From NCBI RefSeq assembly GCF_900156895.1, contig NZ_FTPD01000021.1:1-64000 (forward strand): 64,000 nucleotides of DNA, written 5' to 3'. The position numbers and the translations under genes are program-made. The DNA is from Mesorhizobium prunaredense (GTDB lineage Bacteria > Pseudomonadota > Alphaproteobacteria > Rhizobiales > Rhizobiaceae). Of the stretch, positions 37,548-45,418 are shown piece by piece. Under the pieces are notes generated by a model. It was not told the origin of the DNA. It saw nothing but the letters and a program-made list of their open reading frames with translations, and ran no database searches. The number at the start of each line of letters is the position of its first letter. Positions within the stretch are counted from its first letter, which is position 1.

Positions 37548-38210
37548 TCAAGCGGAGGCGGCAGCCGGGATGGCGCAGGTGACGCCGGTGCCCTGCAGAT
37601 TGCAATAGCCGTAGGGATTCTTCGCCAGATATTGCTGGTGGTCTTCCTCGGCGAAGTAGAATTCCGGCGCCGGCGCGATCTCGGTGGTGATCTTGCTCCG
37701 CCCGGCGCCGCGCAATGAGGCCTCGTAGGCGTCGCGCGAGGCGATCGCCGCCTGGTATTGCGCATCGCCGAAGGTGTAGATCGTCGAGCGGTAGGTGGTG
37801 CCGACGTCGTTGCCCTGGCGCATGCCTTGCGTCGGATCATGGCTCTCCCAAAACAGCTTCAGAAGCTGTGCATAGGACACGATCTTCGGGTCGTAGACGA
37901 CCAGCACGACTTCGGCATGACCGGTCAAACCGGTGCAGGTTTCCTGGTAGGTCGGATTGGGGCTGACGCCACCGGCATAGCCGACGGCCGTGACCCATAC
38001 GCCCTCGACCTGCCAGAACAGGCGTTCCGCGCCCCAGAAGCAGCCGAGCCCGAACATGGCCTTCTCCAGCCCGTCTGGATAGGGCCCCTTGAGCGGCCGC
38101 TTCGAGACAAAGTGATTGGATGCCGTCGGGATAGGATTGGCGCGACCCGGCAGCGCCTCGGCAGGCTTCGGCAGGTTGAGCTTCTTGTTCAGCATGTCGC
38201 TGAGAAACAT
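37548..38210 (-). CDS. msrA: Peptide-methionine (S)-S-oxide reductase MsrA
   Basis: A 220-residue repair enzyme with the catalytic GCFWG (Cys 57) and [25 protein letters not shown]. The N-terminal 50 residues ([22 protein letters not shown]) match the longer rhizobial MsrA forms. It reduces oxidised methionine in proteins using thioredoxin. A resolving Cys is likely near the C-terminus ([12 protein letters not shown]). Confidence 0.96.
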   Translation of the reverse strand: MFLSDMLNKKLNLPKPAEALPGRANPIPTASNHFVSKRPLKGPYPDGLEKAMFGLGCFWGAERLFWQVEGVWVTAVGYAGGVSPNPTYQETCTGLTGHAEVVLVVYDPKIVSYAQLLKLFWESHDPTQGMRQGNDVGTTYRSTIYTFGDAQYQAAIASRDAYEASLRGAGRSKITTEIAPAPEFYFAEEDHQQYLAKNPYGYCNLQGTGVTCAIPAAASA

Positions 38211-38273
38211 GTGTAGTCTCCTTTTCTTTTTTGGTTGGGACGCCAGAAGGTCATCGACAACAAATCATCAAGT

Positions 38274-38591
38274 CTAGGCGAACCGCCCGGTCGCCCGCTC
38301 CCGCCTGTAGCCGATCATGTAGAGAATGAAGGCAAGCGCCGCGAACACGGCGAAACCGGGCTGGTTGAGCACCCAGGCGATGGCGCCGTCCCACAGCGGC
38401 GGACCAAGCTTGTCGCGGACGAAGCTTTCGAAGGCGCTTCGCGTATCCGGCGAGACGGCGAGCCAGCTGGTGTTGAGCGGGGTCATGACCGGGGCGGAGG
38501 CCGCCACCGAGCGCGTCGCGTCGACCACCGCCATGATGACCGAAACCGAAAGCGCAACCATTGCGGCAAGACGGAAGACGAAGCGGAACAT
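38274..38591 (-). CDS. Hypothetical small membrane protein
   Basis: A 105-residue protein with two membrane segments (FRLAAMVALSVSVIMAVVDA and FAVFAALAFILYMIGY) joined by a periplasmic stretch with SWLAVSPDTRSAFESFV. I recognise it only as a type common in rhizobia, without known function. GGGAGG lies about 12 bases before ATG 38591. It follows msrA's divergent side alone. Confidence 0.7.
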   Translation of the reverse strand: MFRFVFRLAAMVALSVSVIMAVVDATRSVAASAPVMTPLNTSWLAVSPDTRSAFESFVRDKLGPPLWDGAIAWVLNQPGFAVFAALAFILYMIGYRRERATGRFA

Positions 38592-39013
38592 CCAGACCCT
38601 ACCTCCCGCAAGCTTTTCAGAAATATCTGTATCGGCCTGATAGATAGGATCTGAGCGCTTTATCCGCAATCGCGACACGCGAAGTTGAACCGACGCCGCC
38701 GGTTTTCGCCGCTGAGGCGTCGGTCGGCCAAGACGACGCCGCCGATCGCGGCGATCGGCTTGCCAAGGCAGCGCTGGCGGCATGGACGGAGCATCCCTAT
38801 CCGACAAAGCGAATAGAGTGCTGTTGTGTCTTGGCATTCGGCACCGGATCGACTAGATGAGCCCCGCGCCTGTTGCTTGACGGCTCAGGTGCGGGGAAAG
38901 GGTGTCCGCTGGTTGACGGCGCCCACGGTGCGGAGTTCCGGACCGGAATCCCCAAGGGAGACGCATCTCCCCAACCCGCGCGGTGAAACCGGCCGCAGCG
39001 AAAATGCCAGGAC
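38592..39013. other. Intergenic stretch upstream of tRNA-Ser(GGA)
   Basis: About 420 bases with no supported gene. I see GC-rich short inverted repeats (for example around 38743-38760) and no clear promoter match. Confidence 0.5.
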
Positions 39014-39103
39014 GGAGAGGTGGCCGAGTGGTTGAAGGCGCACGCCTGGAAAGTGTGTTTACGGGAGACCGTAACGCGGGTTCGAATCCCGCTCTCTCCG
39101 CCA
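39014..39103 (+). tRNA. tRNA-Ser(GGA), integration target
   Basis: A 90-nt class II tRNA with acceptor GGAGAGG pairing CTCTCC plus, anticodon loop CTGGAAA (GGA), a long variable arm, T loop TTCGAAT and encoded CCA. Its last 19 bases are repeated at 46873-46891, so the element to the right inserted here and restored the gene. Confidence 0.97.
39085..39103 (+). other. attL core (3' end of tRNA-Ser)
   Basis: AATCCCGCTCTCTCCGCCA, identical to 46873-46891. This is the left boundary of the integrative element. Confidence 0.9.
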
Positions 39104-39165
39104 TTGTTCTATTTGTGCCAAGTTTACATGTAAATTCAATTGCTTAGCAAAATCGATCGCAGCGA

Positions 39166-39188
39166 CTTAGACCAACGACTTAGACCAA
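39166..39188 (+). repeat. Left pair of TTAGACCA repeats
   Basis: CTTAGACCA occurs at 39166-39174 and 39179-39187, 13 bases apart. A matching pair with the same 13-base spacing lies at the right end of the element. These could be arm-type integrase sites. Confidence 0.6.
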
Positions 39189-39363
39189 TCTGGCACAAGC
39201 CGCTCCTCGGCTTCCTTCACGGTGTCGGTCCGCGTCCGCCTAACAACCCCGTCAAGGTCCCTACGGCGGGTAGCCGGCGGATGATGGTTGTGGTCTCCCC
39301 TGACGTTGCCTGAGAGGTAAGGTATCCTTTTAAGGGAAAAGACCATAGGAAAGGACTTTTATA

Positions 39364-39528
39364 GTGGATGTATTATTAGACTTTATATTGACAAAGGTTG
39401 GCCATTGGATACAGCGCAGAAAAAATAACAAACTTAAGTTTGTCTTGATGATTATCTTTTGGCTTGTCTCGTTGTTATTAGCTATTATGATGATCTATTT
39501 GCTGTATGTTCGTGGATTTACATTCTAA
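39364..39528 (+). CDS. AT-rich micro-gene for a small membrane protein
   Basis: A 54-residue reading frame (GTG start) below the usual length cut-off. Residues 1-26 are polar and basic (VGHWIQRRKNNKLK), followed by one strong membrane helix (FVLMIIFWLVSLLLAIMMIYLLYV, about 27-50). A ribosome site AAAGGA lies about 11 bases upstream. The stretch 39310-39530 is far richer in A and T than its surroundings, which argues for recent acquisition. Function unknown; toxin, holin-like or envelope-active peptides have this form. Confidence 0.55.
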   Translation: MDVLLDFILTKVGHWIQRRKNNKLKFVLMIIFWLVSLLLAIMMIYLLYVRGFTF

Positions 39529-39737
39529 AGTAGGTCTTTGCGTGTCGTGGTCGTCTTTCCTCGCCCGAAAGATGGTGGCGGCAGTGTTTGATCCTCCATA
39601 CTCGATCTGTCTCATGTCTCCTTGTAAATTTTCTGGTGGAGCGGCGTTTGCCTCTGGACGGTAGATTGTACCGGCGAGGCAGCGAACGCGCTCTGGCGGT
39701 CCTACCGCACCGCGTTCTGAGGATGTTTGATGAAAGG

Positions 39738-39783
39738 CCCGGGCAGGGCCATGAGCTTGGGGCTTAGAGGTGCCCCGCCCGGG
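39738..39783. terminator. Hairpin at the end of the five-gene operon
   Basis: CCCGGGC pairs with GCCCGGG (plus AGGGC with GCCCC) around a loop of about 20 bases. It follows the last gene of the minus-strand operon by 10 bases. No T run is seen, so its role is uncertain. Confidence 0.4.
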
Positions 39784-39792
39784 AAGTCTGGG

Positions 39793-40224
39793 TCAGTACA
39801 GGTCGGCGTTGCCGTCGCCGTGCTGTGCGATGTGAGCCGACACGGCCTGTGCATGTCGATGCAGGGTGCCCCAGTCGCCCGACACAAGGGCACGTCTCAG
39901 GGCCGGCATGTCGGCCTCATCGACATACGTGCTGTATTGCGCTGAAGTCAGCCCCAGCGGCTTGAACACCTCGCGTTCGGCGTGAAGCGCAAATGCTGCC
40001 TCGACCATGGCCGTCTCGACCTCGTCGACTTGGGCAGTCTCGGGGTTCAACACGCCGGTCTCGATGAACTCGGCAATCGCCGCGTCCCTCACCTCGGCAG
40101 GGGCATCAGAATTAAAGCGATCCAGTGAACGGTCGGCCATGGCCACCATCTGCTTGAACTGCTTGTCGGCTTTCTCGTCCTCGGTCTCATCCTTGTCGTC
40201 TTCCTTCGTGTCGTCTTCATCCAC
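39793..40224 (-). CDS. Unknown acidic protein of the integrative element
   Basis: A 143-residue protein. The first 22 residues are almost all D, E, K and T (VDEDDTKEDDKDETEDEKADK); the rest is helical and soluble (EFIETGVLNPETAQVDEVETAMVEAAFALHAEREVF). No family recognised. GTG 40224 has GGAGG 8 bases upstream. Last gene of a five-gene operon. Confidence 0.75.
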   Translation of the reverse strand: MDEDDTKEDDKDETEDEKADKQFKQMVAMADRSLDRFNSDAPAEVRDAAIAEFIETGVLNPETAQVDEVETAMVEAAFALHAEREVFKPLGLTSAQYSTYVDEADMPALRRALVSGDWGTLHRHAQAVSAHIAQHGDGNADLY

Positions 40225-40280
40225 GGTCGGAACCTCCAGCCCCTCGACGGGGGCCAGAGGCTTCTCAACGTCCGCCGTGG

Positions 40281-40718
40281 TTAGCTGAAAGACTTCGGTG
40301 CCGCGTAGCCTCGGGCCGCAAGACCGTCGACGACTGCCTTGTTGAACTCGGCCTGCGTGATCTGCCCGACCTCGGCCATGTCCTTGGCTTGGCCGTAGCT
40401 CACCTCGATCCCGCCGAGGACCTTAACCGGGGTCCGCTCGACCTCTGCCATGGGCGGGATCACACCGGCGCTCTGCGATGTGATCAACTGCTTGTTGATG
40501 CCCATGCGCTGGGCCTGAAGCTGTGGGTTATTTCGTACAGAAAGCTCAACCGCGCGGTCGATCTCTTCCTGCTTGGCGCGTTCTGTTGCCTCAACAGCGA
40601 GGGCATCCTGCTTGGCCTTGTCTGCTTCGGCCTGTGCAGCCTGAGCCCTCATCATCGCTTGCCCGAGGGCGGTCTGATCGGTCTGGTACTTGTTCGGGTT
40701 GTCGTCGTAGGTGGTCAT
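40281..40718 (-). CDS. Unknown coiled-coil protein of the integrative element
   Basis: A 145-residue protein. Residues 20-65 are Ala/Gln/Glu/Lys-rich and likely coiled coil (AQAAQAEADKAKQDALAVEATERAKQEEIDRAVEL). The C-terminus has SYGQAKDMAEVGQITQAEFNKAVVDGLAARGY. The composition recalls phage scaffolding or core proteins, but that is only a resemblance. AAGGAA precedes ATG 40718. Confidence 0.75.
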   Translation of the reverse strand: MTTYDDNPNKYQTDQTALGQAMMRAQAAQAEADKAKQDALAVEATERAKQEEIDRAVELSVRNNPQLQAQRMGINKQLITSQSAGVIPPMAEVERTPVKVLGGIEVSYGQAKDMAEVGQITQAEFNKAVVDGLAARGYAAPKSFS

Positions 40719-40803
40719 GTGTGTTCCTTCAAATGCTTGCGCTCCCCGACCACCATTGGTCGAGGCTCTGCGCTGTTAGTGATGTTGTGGGGTGCCCCCG
40801 GGC

Positions 40804-41169
40804 TTATGCCCTGCGGGTGAAGCCGTAGGCGTCCTGTGGTGCCGGCGAGGGCGCGTATGCCGGTGCTGCTGCTGCGGGCGTGCTGATGGCCTTGCTGCGG
40901 GGTCGCGAGGTGACCTCGTAGAAGCGCCCCGAGTAGTTCCTATCTTCAAACTCTGGATAGCCGTGGATTTCGTAGACCCTCGCGGCAGCCACGCCGAAGC
41001 TATCGGTCCACGTTATGCCGACCCCTGCGAGCTTCTTGTCGAGGTCCGAGATGCTTTCCCAGTCGTCGGCCATGAACCACTCGACCAAGGTGAGGGCCTG
41101 CTCTTTCTCGATGTAGGTCTTGACCCAATCGCGCCGCCTGATGTCGTCCCGCAAGCGGTCAAACGTCAT
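40804..41169 (-). CDS. Unknown protein of the integrative element
   Basis: A 121-residue protein with a helical N-terminal half (FDRLRDDIRRRDWVKTYIEKEQALTLVEWFMADDWESIS) and an Ala/Pro-rich tail (AAAAPAYAPSPAPQDAYGF). No family recognised. ATG 41169 lies 9 bases after AGGTGG and overlaps the upstream gene by 11 bases; GTG 41190 is an alternative. Confidence 0.7.
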   Translation of the reverse strand: MTFDRLRDDIRRRDWVKTYIEKEQALTLVEWFMADDWESISDLDKKLAGVGITWTDSFGVAAARVYEIHGYPEFEDRNYSGRFYEVTSRPRSKAISTPAAAAPAYAPSPAPQDAYGFTRRA

Positions 41170-41581
41170 AGCGGGCATTCCACCTGTCACGGTACTTCAG
41201 GGGGCCGTGCTGCACGATCAGCGGGATGTCGTCACGAAGTTCCCCGGTGGTGTGTAGCCCGGTGCCCTGCGCCTCCAGAATGTCGATCACCAGCGGCTTG
41301 ACCTCGCCCCTCGACGGGTGCCGCGCCGGCAGCCCATTAAGCCAGTCCAGCACGTCCTGCTCGACATGCCCCCGAAGGCCCGCCTGGGCTGCGCCTTTGC
41401 CGACCAGTCGCTTCAGTTCCATGTTCAGCATCGACCGGTTGGTAATGTAGGAGCGGTCGACCCACTCGCCAGTCGGCTGCGCGCCGTGCCTGCGGCTTCT
41501 TCTCATCTCGGGTGTCTGGATGATCCATTCCCGGTCGGCCTCGATAACGCGGATCGCGGGGGTGATTTGGCGAAGGCTCAT
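41159..41581 (-). CDS. Unknown protein of the integrative element
   Basis: A 140-residue basic protein (ADREWIIQTPEMRRSRRHGAQPTGEWVDRSYITNRSMLNMELKRLVGKG...HVEQDVLDWLNGLPARH). No recognised domain. It overlaps both neighbours by a few bases (ATGA at 41578-41581), which fits one operon. Confidence 0.72.
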   Translation of the reverse strand: MSLRQITPAIRVIEADREWIIQTPEMRRSRRHGAQPTGEWVDRSYITNRSMLNMELKRLVGKGAAQAGLRGHVEQDVLDWLNGLPARHPSRGEVKPLVIDILEAQGTGLHTTGELRDDIPLIVQHGPLKYRDRWNARYDV

Positions 41582-41814
41582 TGGCTGACGTCCACAGCTC
41601 CCAGTGCTTCTGCGACACGCTCGGCATTGGCCTTGGCCTTCGCTGCCTCACGCTTCAAGCGCCGTGCCTCGGCCACTTTGTCCTTGTTCCGCTGGTACCA
41701 TGACCGACAGAGCGCGGCGTGTTGTTCCCGGTTCTCGCTCTGCCACTGGGCGGAATGTTCTCGCCAAACCCGTCTCTGGGCCTCGCTGTTCTTGGGTGTA
41801 GTCGTGTATGCCAT
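41578..41814 (-). CDS. Small basic protein of the integrative element
   Basis: A 78-residue, mostly helical basic protein (WREHSAQWQSENREQHAALCRSWYQRNKDKVAEARRLKREAAKAKANAERV). The repeated W/Y-x-x-N-R/K pattern resembles the helical part of phage endonuclease VII or HNH proteins, without the catalytic His residues. GAAAGGA precedes ATG 41814. First gene of the five-gene operon. Confidence 0.7.
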   Translation of the reverse strand: MAYTTTPKNSEAQRRVWREHSAQWQSENREQHAALCRSWYQRNKDKVAEARRLKREAAKAKANAERVAEALGAVDVSQ

Positions 41815-42298
41815 TGCTTCCTTTCTCGATTGGGTAGGTATTAACAGTCGGTCCTCAAGCGTAGCCACAGAATGTGGGTGGCCTTGAGGGTGTTCTTTGG
41901 TTGCTTTGGAGGTGAAGACGGAGAGAGGAGACGGTCTGTCATCCTTTCATCGGGGTCATAACTTCATGAGCCCTTCGGTCTCCTTCAGAATGAATGTTCC
42001 TCGAAGATCGACCATGAAGGGATTGGTGAGAGCGAAGACCACAGAAGAGAGACACAGTCAGTCTCTCACGCCGAACACTCAGCCTTCAGGGGTGCCTTTG
42101 GTCGATACTACAGTGGTGCTGGGGCTGGTGTGGGGAGTGAGGCTCAAAGGCTCTGCTGAAGGTGCTAACCTCGGGAGGGAGGGACTTTCGTCCACTCCTG
42201 ATTACCAGTCCACCGCAGCCATCCTGCTGGACCACCCGTCAGGGGAACCTTTAAGGTCTAATAATAGCCAAGACCGGGAATTGTTTGACACTCCCCGC
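41815..42298. other. Non-coding stretch between the small-gene operon and the HTH gene
   Basis: About 480 bases. It probably holds the promoter of the minus-strand operon. A plus-strand frame runs through (41897-42502) but extends into the HTH gene and has no family likeness. I see no hairpin or repeat I can support. Confidence 0.45.
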
Positions 42299-42997
42299 TC
42301 AAGCCGCCTTCAGCACCTTCACGTGATGCGACACGATCTGCCGAGACTTCCCGAGAAGCCGGGCAATGTCGGCCTGGGTCTTGCCCTCGGCGAGGAGATG
42401 TTGAACCTCACCCCGAAGGGTCGAGGGACGCCCACGCTTCACCTCAGGCTTCTCGACGGGCTTCAGCCAACGGGCATTGAGCCAAGCCATCCCATCTGGT
42501 GACAGGACATCGTAGGGGACCCCCGCCCCGGACTTCATGCGCCTCCCAAAGCCAGCCCCAACGGCCCATGAAGCGAGACGTGAGGTGGTCCTGTAGTTAG
42601 GCTTGGTCTGCCTGGGGTCGGAAAGCAGCGGGACCAGGCGAACCTCGATTTCCTGCTGTAGAATGCCGAGACCTTCCATAACTTCCCGCGCCTTCCTCGG
42701 GCCGGTGTCCTTGGACTTGGCGTATTCAGACACGGTCATCCACTCGCCGGGTTCACTCTCGGGCACTCCTGAGTGGTCCAGCGCATCCCGCCTGTAGGTA
42801 CGGTCGAGGGCGTCTCGGGTTTCCTCGTAGTCGGCGTAGAGGGCGCTCTTGGCTCGGCCCTTGTAGAAGTTGATCGGCTCGCCCCCGGCAACCCGACGTT
42901 GGGCCTTCAAGATAGTCCAGTCTCGATTGAGACCGAGAGACCCCGGAAGGAGCGGGGTTTCATCCATGTGTGGGGCGAGGTCTTTCTTTGGTTTCAT
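42299..42997 (-). CDS. HTH-containing protein, possible replication or control protein
   Basis: A 232-residue protein. The C-terminus holds a helix-turn-helix (GKTQADIARLLGKSRQIVSHHVKVLKA, about 206-231) preceded by KRGRPSTLRGEVQHLL, as in DNA-binding resolvases and phage regulators. The middle has SEYAKSKDTGPRKAREVMEGLGIL, a second possible DNA-binding region. ATG 42997 has AGGAG 5 bases upstream. It lies beside iteron-like repeats, so a replication initiator role is possible but unproven. Confidence 0.75.
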   Translation of the reverse strand: MKPKKDLAPHMDETPLLPGSLGLNRDWTILKAQRRVAGGEPINFYKGRAKSALYADYEETRDALDRTYRRDALDHSGVPESEPGEWMTVSEYAKSKDTGPRKAREVMEGLGILQQEIEVRLVPLLSDPRQTKPNYRTTSRLASWAVGAGFGRRMKSGAGVPYDVLSPDGMAWLNARWLKPVEKPEVKRGRPSTLRGEVQHLLAEGKTQADIARLLGKSRQIVSHHVKVLKAA

Positions 42998-43524
42998 GGC
43001 GCTCCTACAGGGTGTTGATCCGGTGGTGAGATACAAAAGAGAAAGCCTCCCGACGCACCCCGCAGATTGCTCGCAGGGGTGGAACTGAAGGTGACGTGGG
43101 TGTGTGAGATACTGATAAGAGGACAGATAGAGAGGGACGCGCCCTCAAACATTCGCACCTCACCAAAGCTGACCACCCCGGAGACACCTTCAAACGCCCC
43201 CGGAAGGAGCAACGAGGGTGCCTGTCAGGTCTGCAACAGGATGGTCAGCTTGGGAGAAATGCGTTGGGTAGTGCTATTGGTCACCCAATTCGCCTTCGTA
43301 GTGCCAGTGGGGTATGAGGTCGCCTTCGTAACTATTGGGTGGGTCATTCTCTCGGGAGAAAGCCCTGCGTAGTCCAAGTGGGCTCGATAATCGCCTTCTC
43401 AGCTATTGGGGGCCTTATTCGGCAACCGCTAATGAACGACCTCCCTATCTTAGTGGTATGCTTTGTCTGTAATACCATAACACCGGGCGGGGCTCCTACA
43501 TGCCCCACACCGCCAGCGCCTTCT
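42998..43524. other. Repeat-containing non-coding region upstream of the HTH gene
   Basis: About 530 bases without a supported gene. TCGCCTTC occurs at 43290, 43320 and 43391, each followed within a few bases by a CTATTGGG- or CCAGTGGGG-like block, and further blocks of that type lie at 43269 and about 43372. Spacing is about 30 bases in two cases. This could be an iteron-type origin or an operator array. Confidence 0.5.
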
Positions 43525-44085
43525 CTATTCTCCTTTCATGATCTTCTGAACCGTCGCGGTCGAGTAGCCGATAGCCGCTGCAATCGCCCTGATCGAAGCA
43601 CCCTCGGCCCGCATGTCGCGCACCCGTTGTTCAACCTCATCGGTCACCGTCTTGGGCCGCCCAAGGTGGTCCCCTCGGGCCTTCGCCTTGGCGATGCCTT
43701 CCATCTGCCGTTCCTTCCGTAGGGCGGTCTCAAACTCCGCGATGCTGGCAAGGATGCCAAACATCAGCTTGCCGTGCGGCTTGGTCGTATCGAGTGATGG
43801 GTCGTTCAGCACCCGGAACCCGACACCCCGCTTGTCGAGGTCTTCAACGATCTGGTGAAGGTGCGCCGCCGATCTCGCCAGACGGTCGACCTTACTGACC
43901 ACCAGCGTGTCGCCCTTCCGAACGAACCTCAGCGCCTCGGCCAGCTTCGGCCTATCATTGTCCAGCCCCGACAGTCGGTCTTGAAAGATGGTGTCGTCCG
44001 TCGCCCCTGCCGCCCTTAGCTGGTCGATCTGAACAGCCGTGTTCTGGTCGGTTGTGCTGACCCGTGCGTATCCAATGATTGCCAT
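43525..44085 (-). CDS. Serine recombinase (resolvase/invertase family)
   Basis: A 186-residue resolvase. Catalytic domain about 1-140: GYARVSTTDQN with the nucleophile Ser 10, VSKVDRLARSAAHLHQIVEDL, and GKLMFGILASIAEFETALRKERQMEGIAKAKARG. C-terminal HTH (ASIRAIAAAIGYSTATVQKIMKGE) binds DNA. It can resolve multimers or invert DNA. AAGGAG lies 12 bases before ATG 44085; GTG 44118 is an alternative. Confidence 0.94.
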   Translation of the reverse strand: MAIIGYARVSTTDQNTAVQIDQLRAAGATDDTIFQDRLSGLDNDRPKLAEALRFVRKGDTLVVSKVDRLARSAAHLHQIVEDLDKRGVGFRVLNDPSLDTTKPHGKLMFGILASIAEFETALRKERQMEGIAKAKARGDHLGRPKTVTDEVEQRVRDMRAEGASIRAIAAAIGYSTATVQKIMKGE

Positions 44086-44086
44086 G

Positions 44087-44185
44087 ATGTGAACTATCTC
44101 CTTAAAGTCAATGTTCACAACGATTACCTCACGCTAAGTTCACATGTCAACGGCTCTGTGAGAAAAAGATCACCTTTGTTCACAC
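44087..44185. promoter_or_regulatory. Four GTTCACA heptamers upstream of the resolvase
   Basis: TGTGAAC at 44087-44093 and GTTCACA-type heptamers near 44113, 44141 and 44178, one inverted relative to the others. They lie in the promoter region of the resolvase gene and may be its operators. Confidence 0.45.
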
Positions 44186-44342
44186 GCGTTTACCCACGCC
44201 GCTCACCAATGGTTTGACAGTTGGGGGGACGCTTTGGGCCTGCCTGTGGGGAACCGAAGGGGGTACGGGGGGTCTGCGCGCGAGCCAGTTATCTGATCCC
44301 CCGCGCGGATTTTTCCGCCAAACATTCCGACCCCTAAGGCAT

Positions 44343-45224
44343 CTACTGGTCAGCTATCTCGATCACGTGTTCGGGCAAGAAGACCACTTCGCTGCCCCAC
44401 TCCAACTCATGCCAGTCCGCTGTGCAAATCGGCGTGTTGTCGAGCGTGGCGACGAAGTAGGGGCCCTTGATTGCAACGATCTTAACCCACATACGCTCAC
44501 CCTCCATGCGCTCTTCTATGTCCCATTCGTCGGGGTATGCGTACTCGAACATGACCTTGACCACGTCCCCCACTTTCAGGTTTCGCCGCTGTGCCTCCTC
44601 CGGGATGTGGAAGGTGTCGGGATAGAGTTCATTTCTGACAATACCACTTTGAAGTTGCCAATGTTCAACGTCGAGATGAGCGAGCCTCGGCAAGGCATCT
44701 CGAGCATCGGAAGTTGGATCACCAACAAACGCTGGTGGCCTGCCAAGTTCGGGACGGGCGATTGCCGGCACACCGTAGACATGCCGCAAGAGGTTCTCGA
44801 ACTGCACCTCGAAATCTCCATCATTGCGCATGTCCAAAGCCAATACACCTTGGAGATAGGGCGGTATCGCCGCGTGAGGATCGTCCGGGCCAAGGGTCCC
44901 GCTTCGCAGCACCGGGACGAACTTGTGTCGGGCAATCGACGCCGCTATTCGCGCGGAGATGATTTGGGCTTCATACCCCACGCCGCCCTGCCGGACCGTA
45001 GCCTTCGCTTTGTAAGCAGGCGTGCAGATCACCAGAACGAAGTCCCCCTCGGGCAGGCAGGTGTCCATGAATTGGGTGAGGCTCTCGCCATAGCGCACGT
45101 CCCATTGGTCAAGGTGGACATGCACGCCGTTCCCGACCAGCCGCTCGGCGAGCGCCCTGACCCATGCCTTGTGGTCCTCGCTGTCCCACGAGTAGGAAAT
45201 GAAGACGGTCTTGAGTTGCGGCAT
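44343..45224 (-). CDS. TIR/SEFIR-domain protein with C-terminal DUF2314-like domain
   Basis: A 293-residue protein. The N-terminal domain (about 5-150) has the TIR/SEFIR pattern VFISYSWDSEDHKAWV, VHLDQWDVRYGESLTQFM, FVLVICTPAYKAK and GGVGYEAQII, with Glu 85 a candidate catalytic NADase residue. The C-terminal part (about 205-293) reads like DUF2314: FHIPEEAQRRNLKVGDVVKVMF, GERMWVKIVAIKGPYFVATLDNTP and GSEVVFLPEHVIEI. Bacterial TIR proteins degrade NAD or make signal nucleotides in anti-phage defence. ATG 45224 is chosen; the longer frame to 45302 lacks the motif start. Cargo of the integrative element. Confidence 0.85.
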   Translation of the reverse strand: MPQLKTVFISYSWDSEDHKAWVRALAERLVGNGVHVHLDQWDVRYGESLTQFMDTCLPEGDFVLVICTPAYKAKATVRQGGVGYEAQIISARIAASIARHKFVPVLRSGTLGPDDPHAAIPPYLQGVLALDMRNDGDFEVQFENLLRHVYGVPAIARPELGRPPAFVGDPTSDARDALPRLAHLDVEHWQLQSGIVRNELYPDTFHIPEEAQRRNLKVGDVVKVMFEYAYPDEWDIEERMEGERMWVKIVAIKGPYFVATLDNTPICTADWHELEWGSEVVFLPEHVIEIADQ

Positions 45225-45418
45225 CGGTTGCTCTTCAAAAGAGGACGTCAGGAAGTTGCATGGGCATTCCAACGCGGTCAACCAGCGTGGAGCGGAGAAC
45301 ACACTCCCATGTCATGCCGATACCGGCCCTCAACCCTCACCTCAAGCGATGCCCCAAAGAGCCTTTCGCAGAGCCCTTGTTGTGGCATCAAGCCTCGCCT
45401 CAGGTCCGCCGTAGCGTT

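Noticed and set aside
41897..42502. A 201-codon plus-strand frame in the integrative element
   Set aside because: It runs into the antisense of the well-supported HTH gene, has a weak ribosome site and no family likeness.
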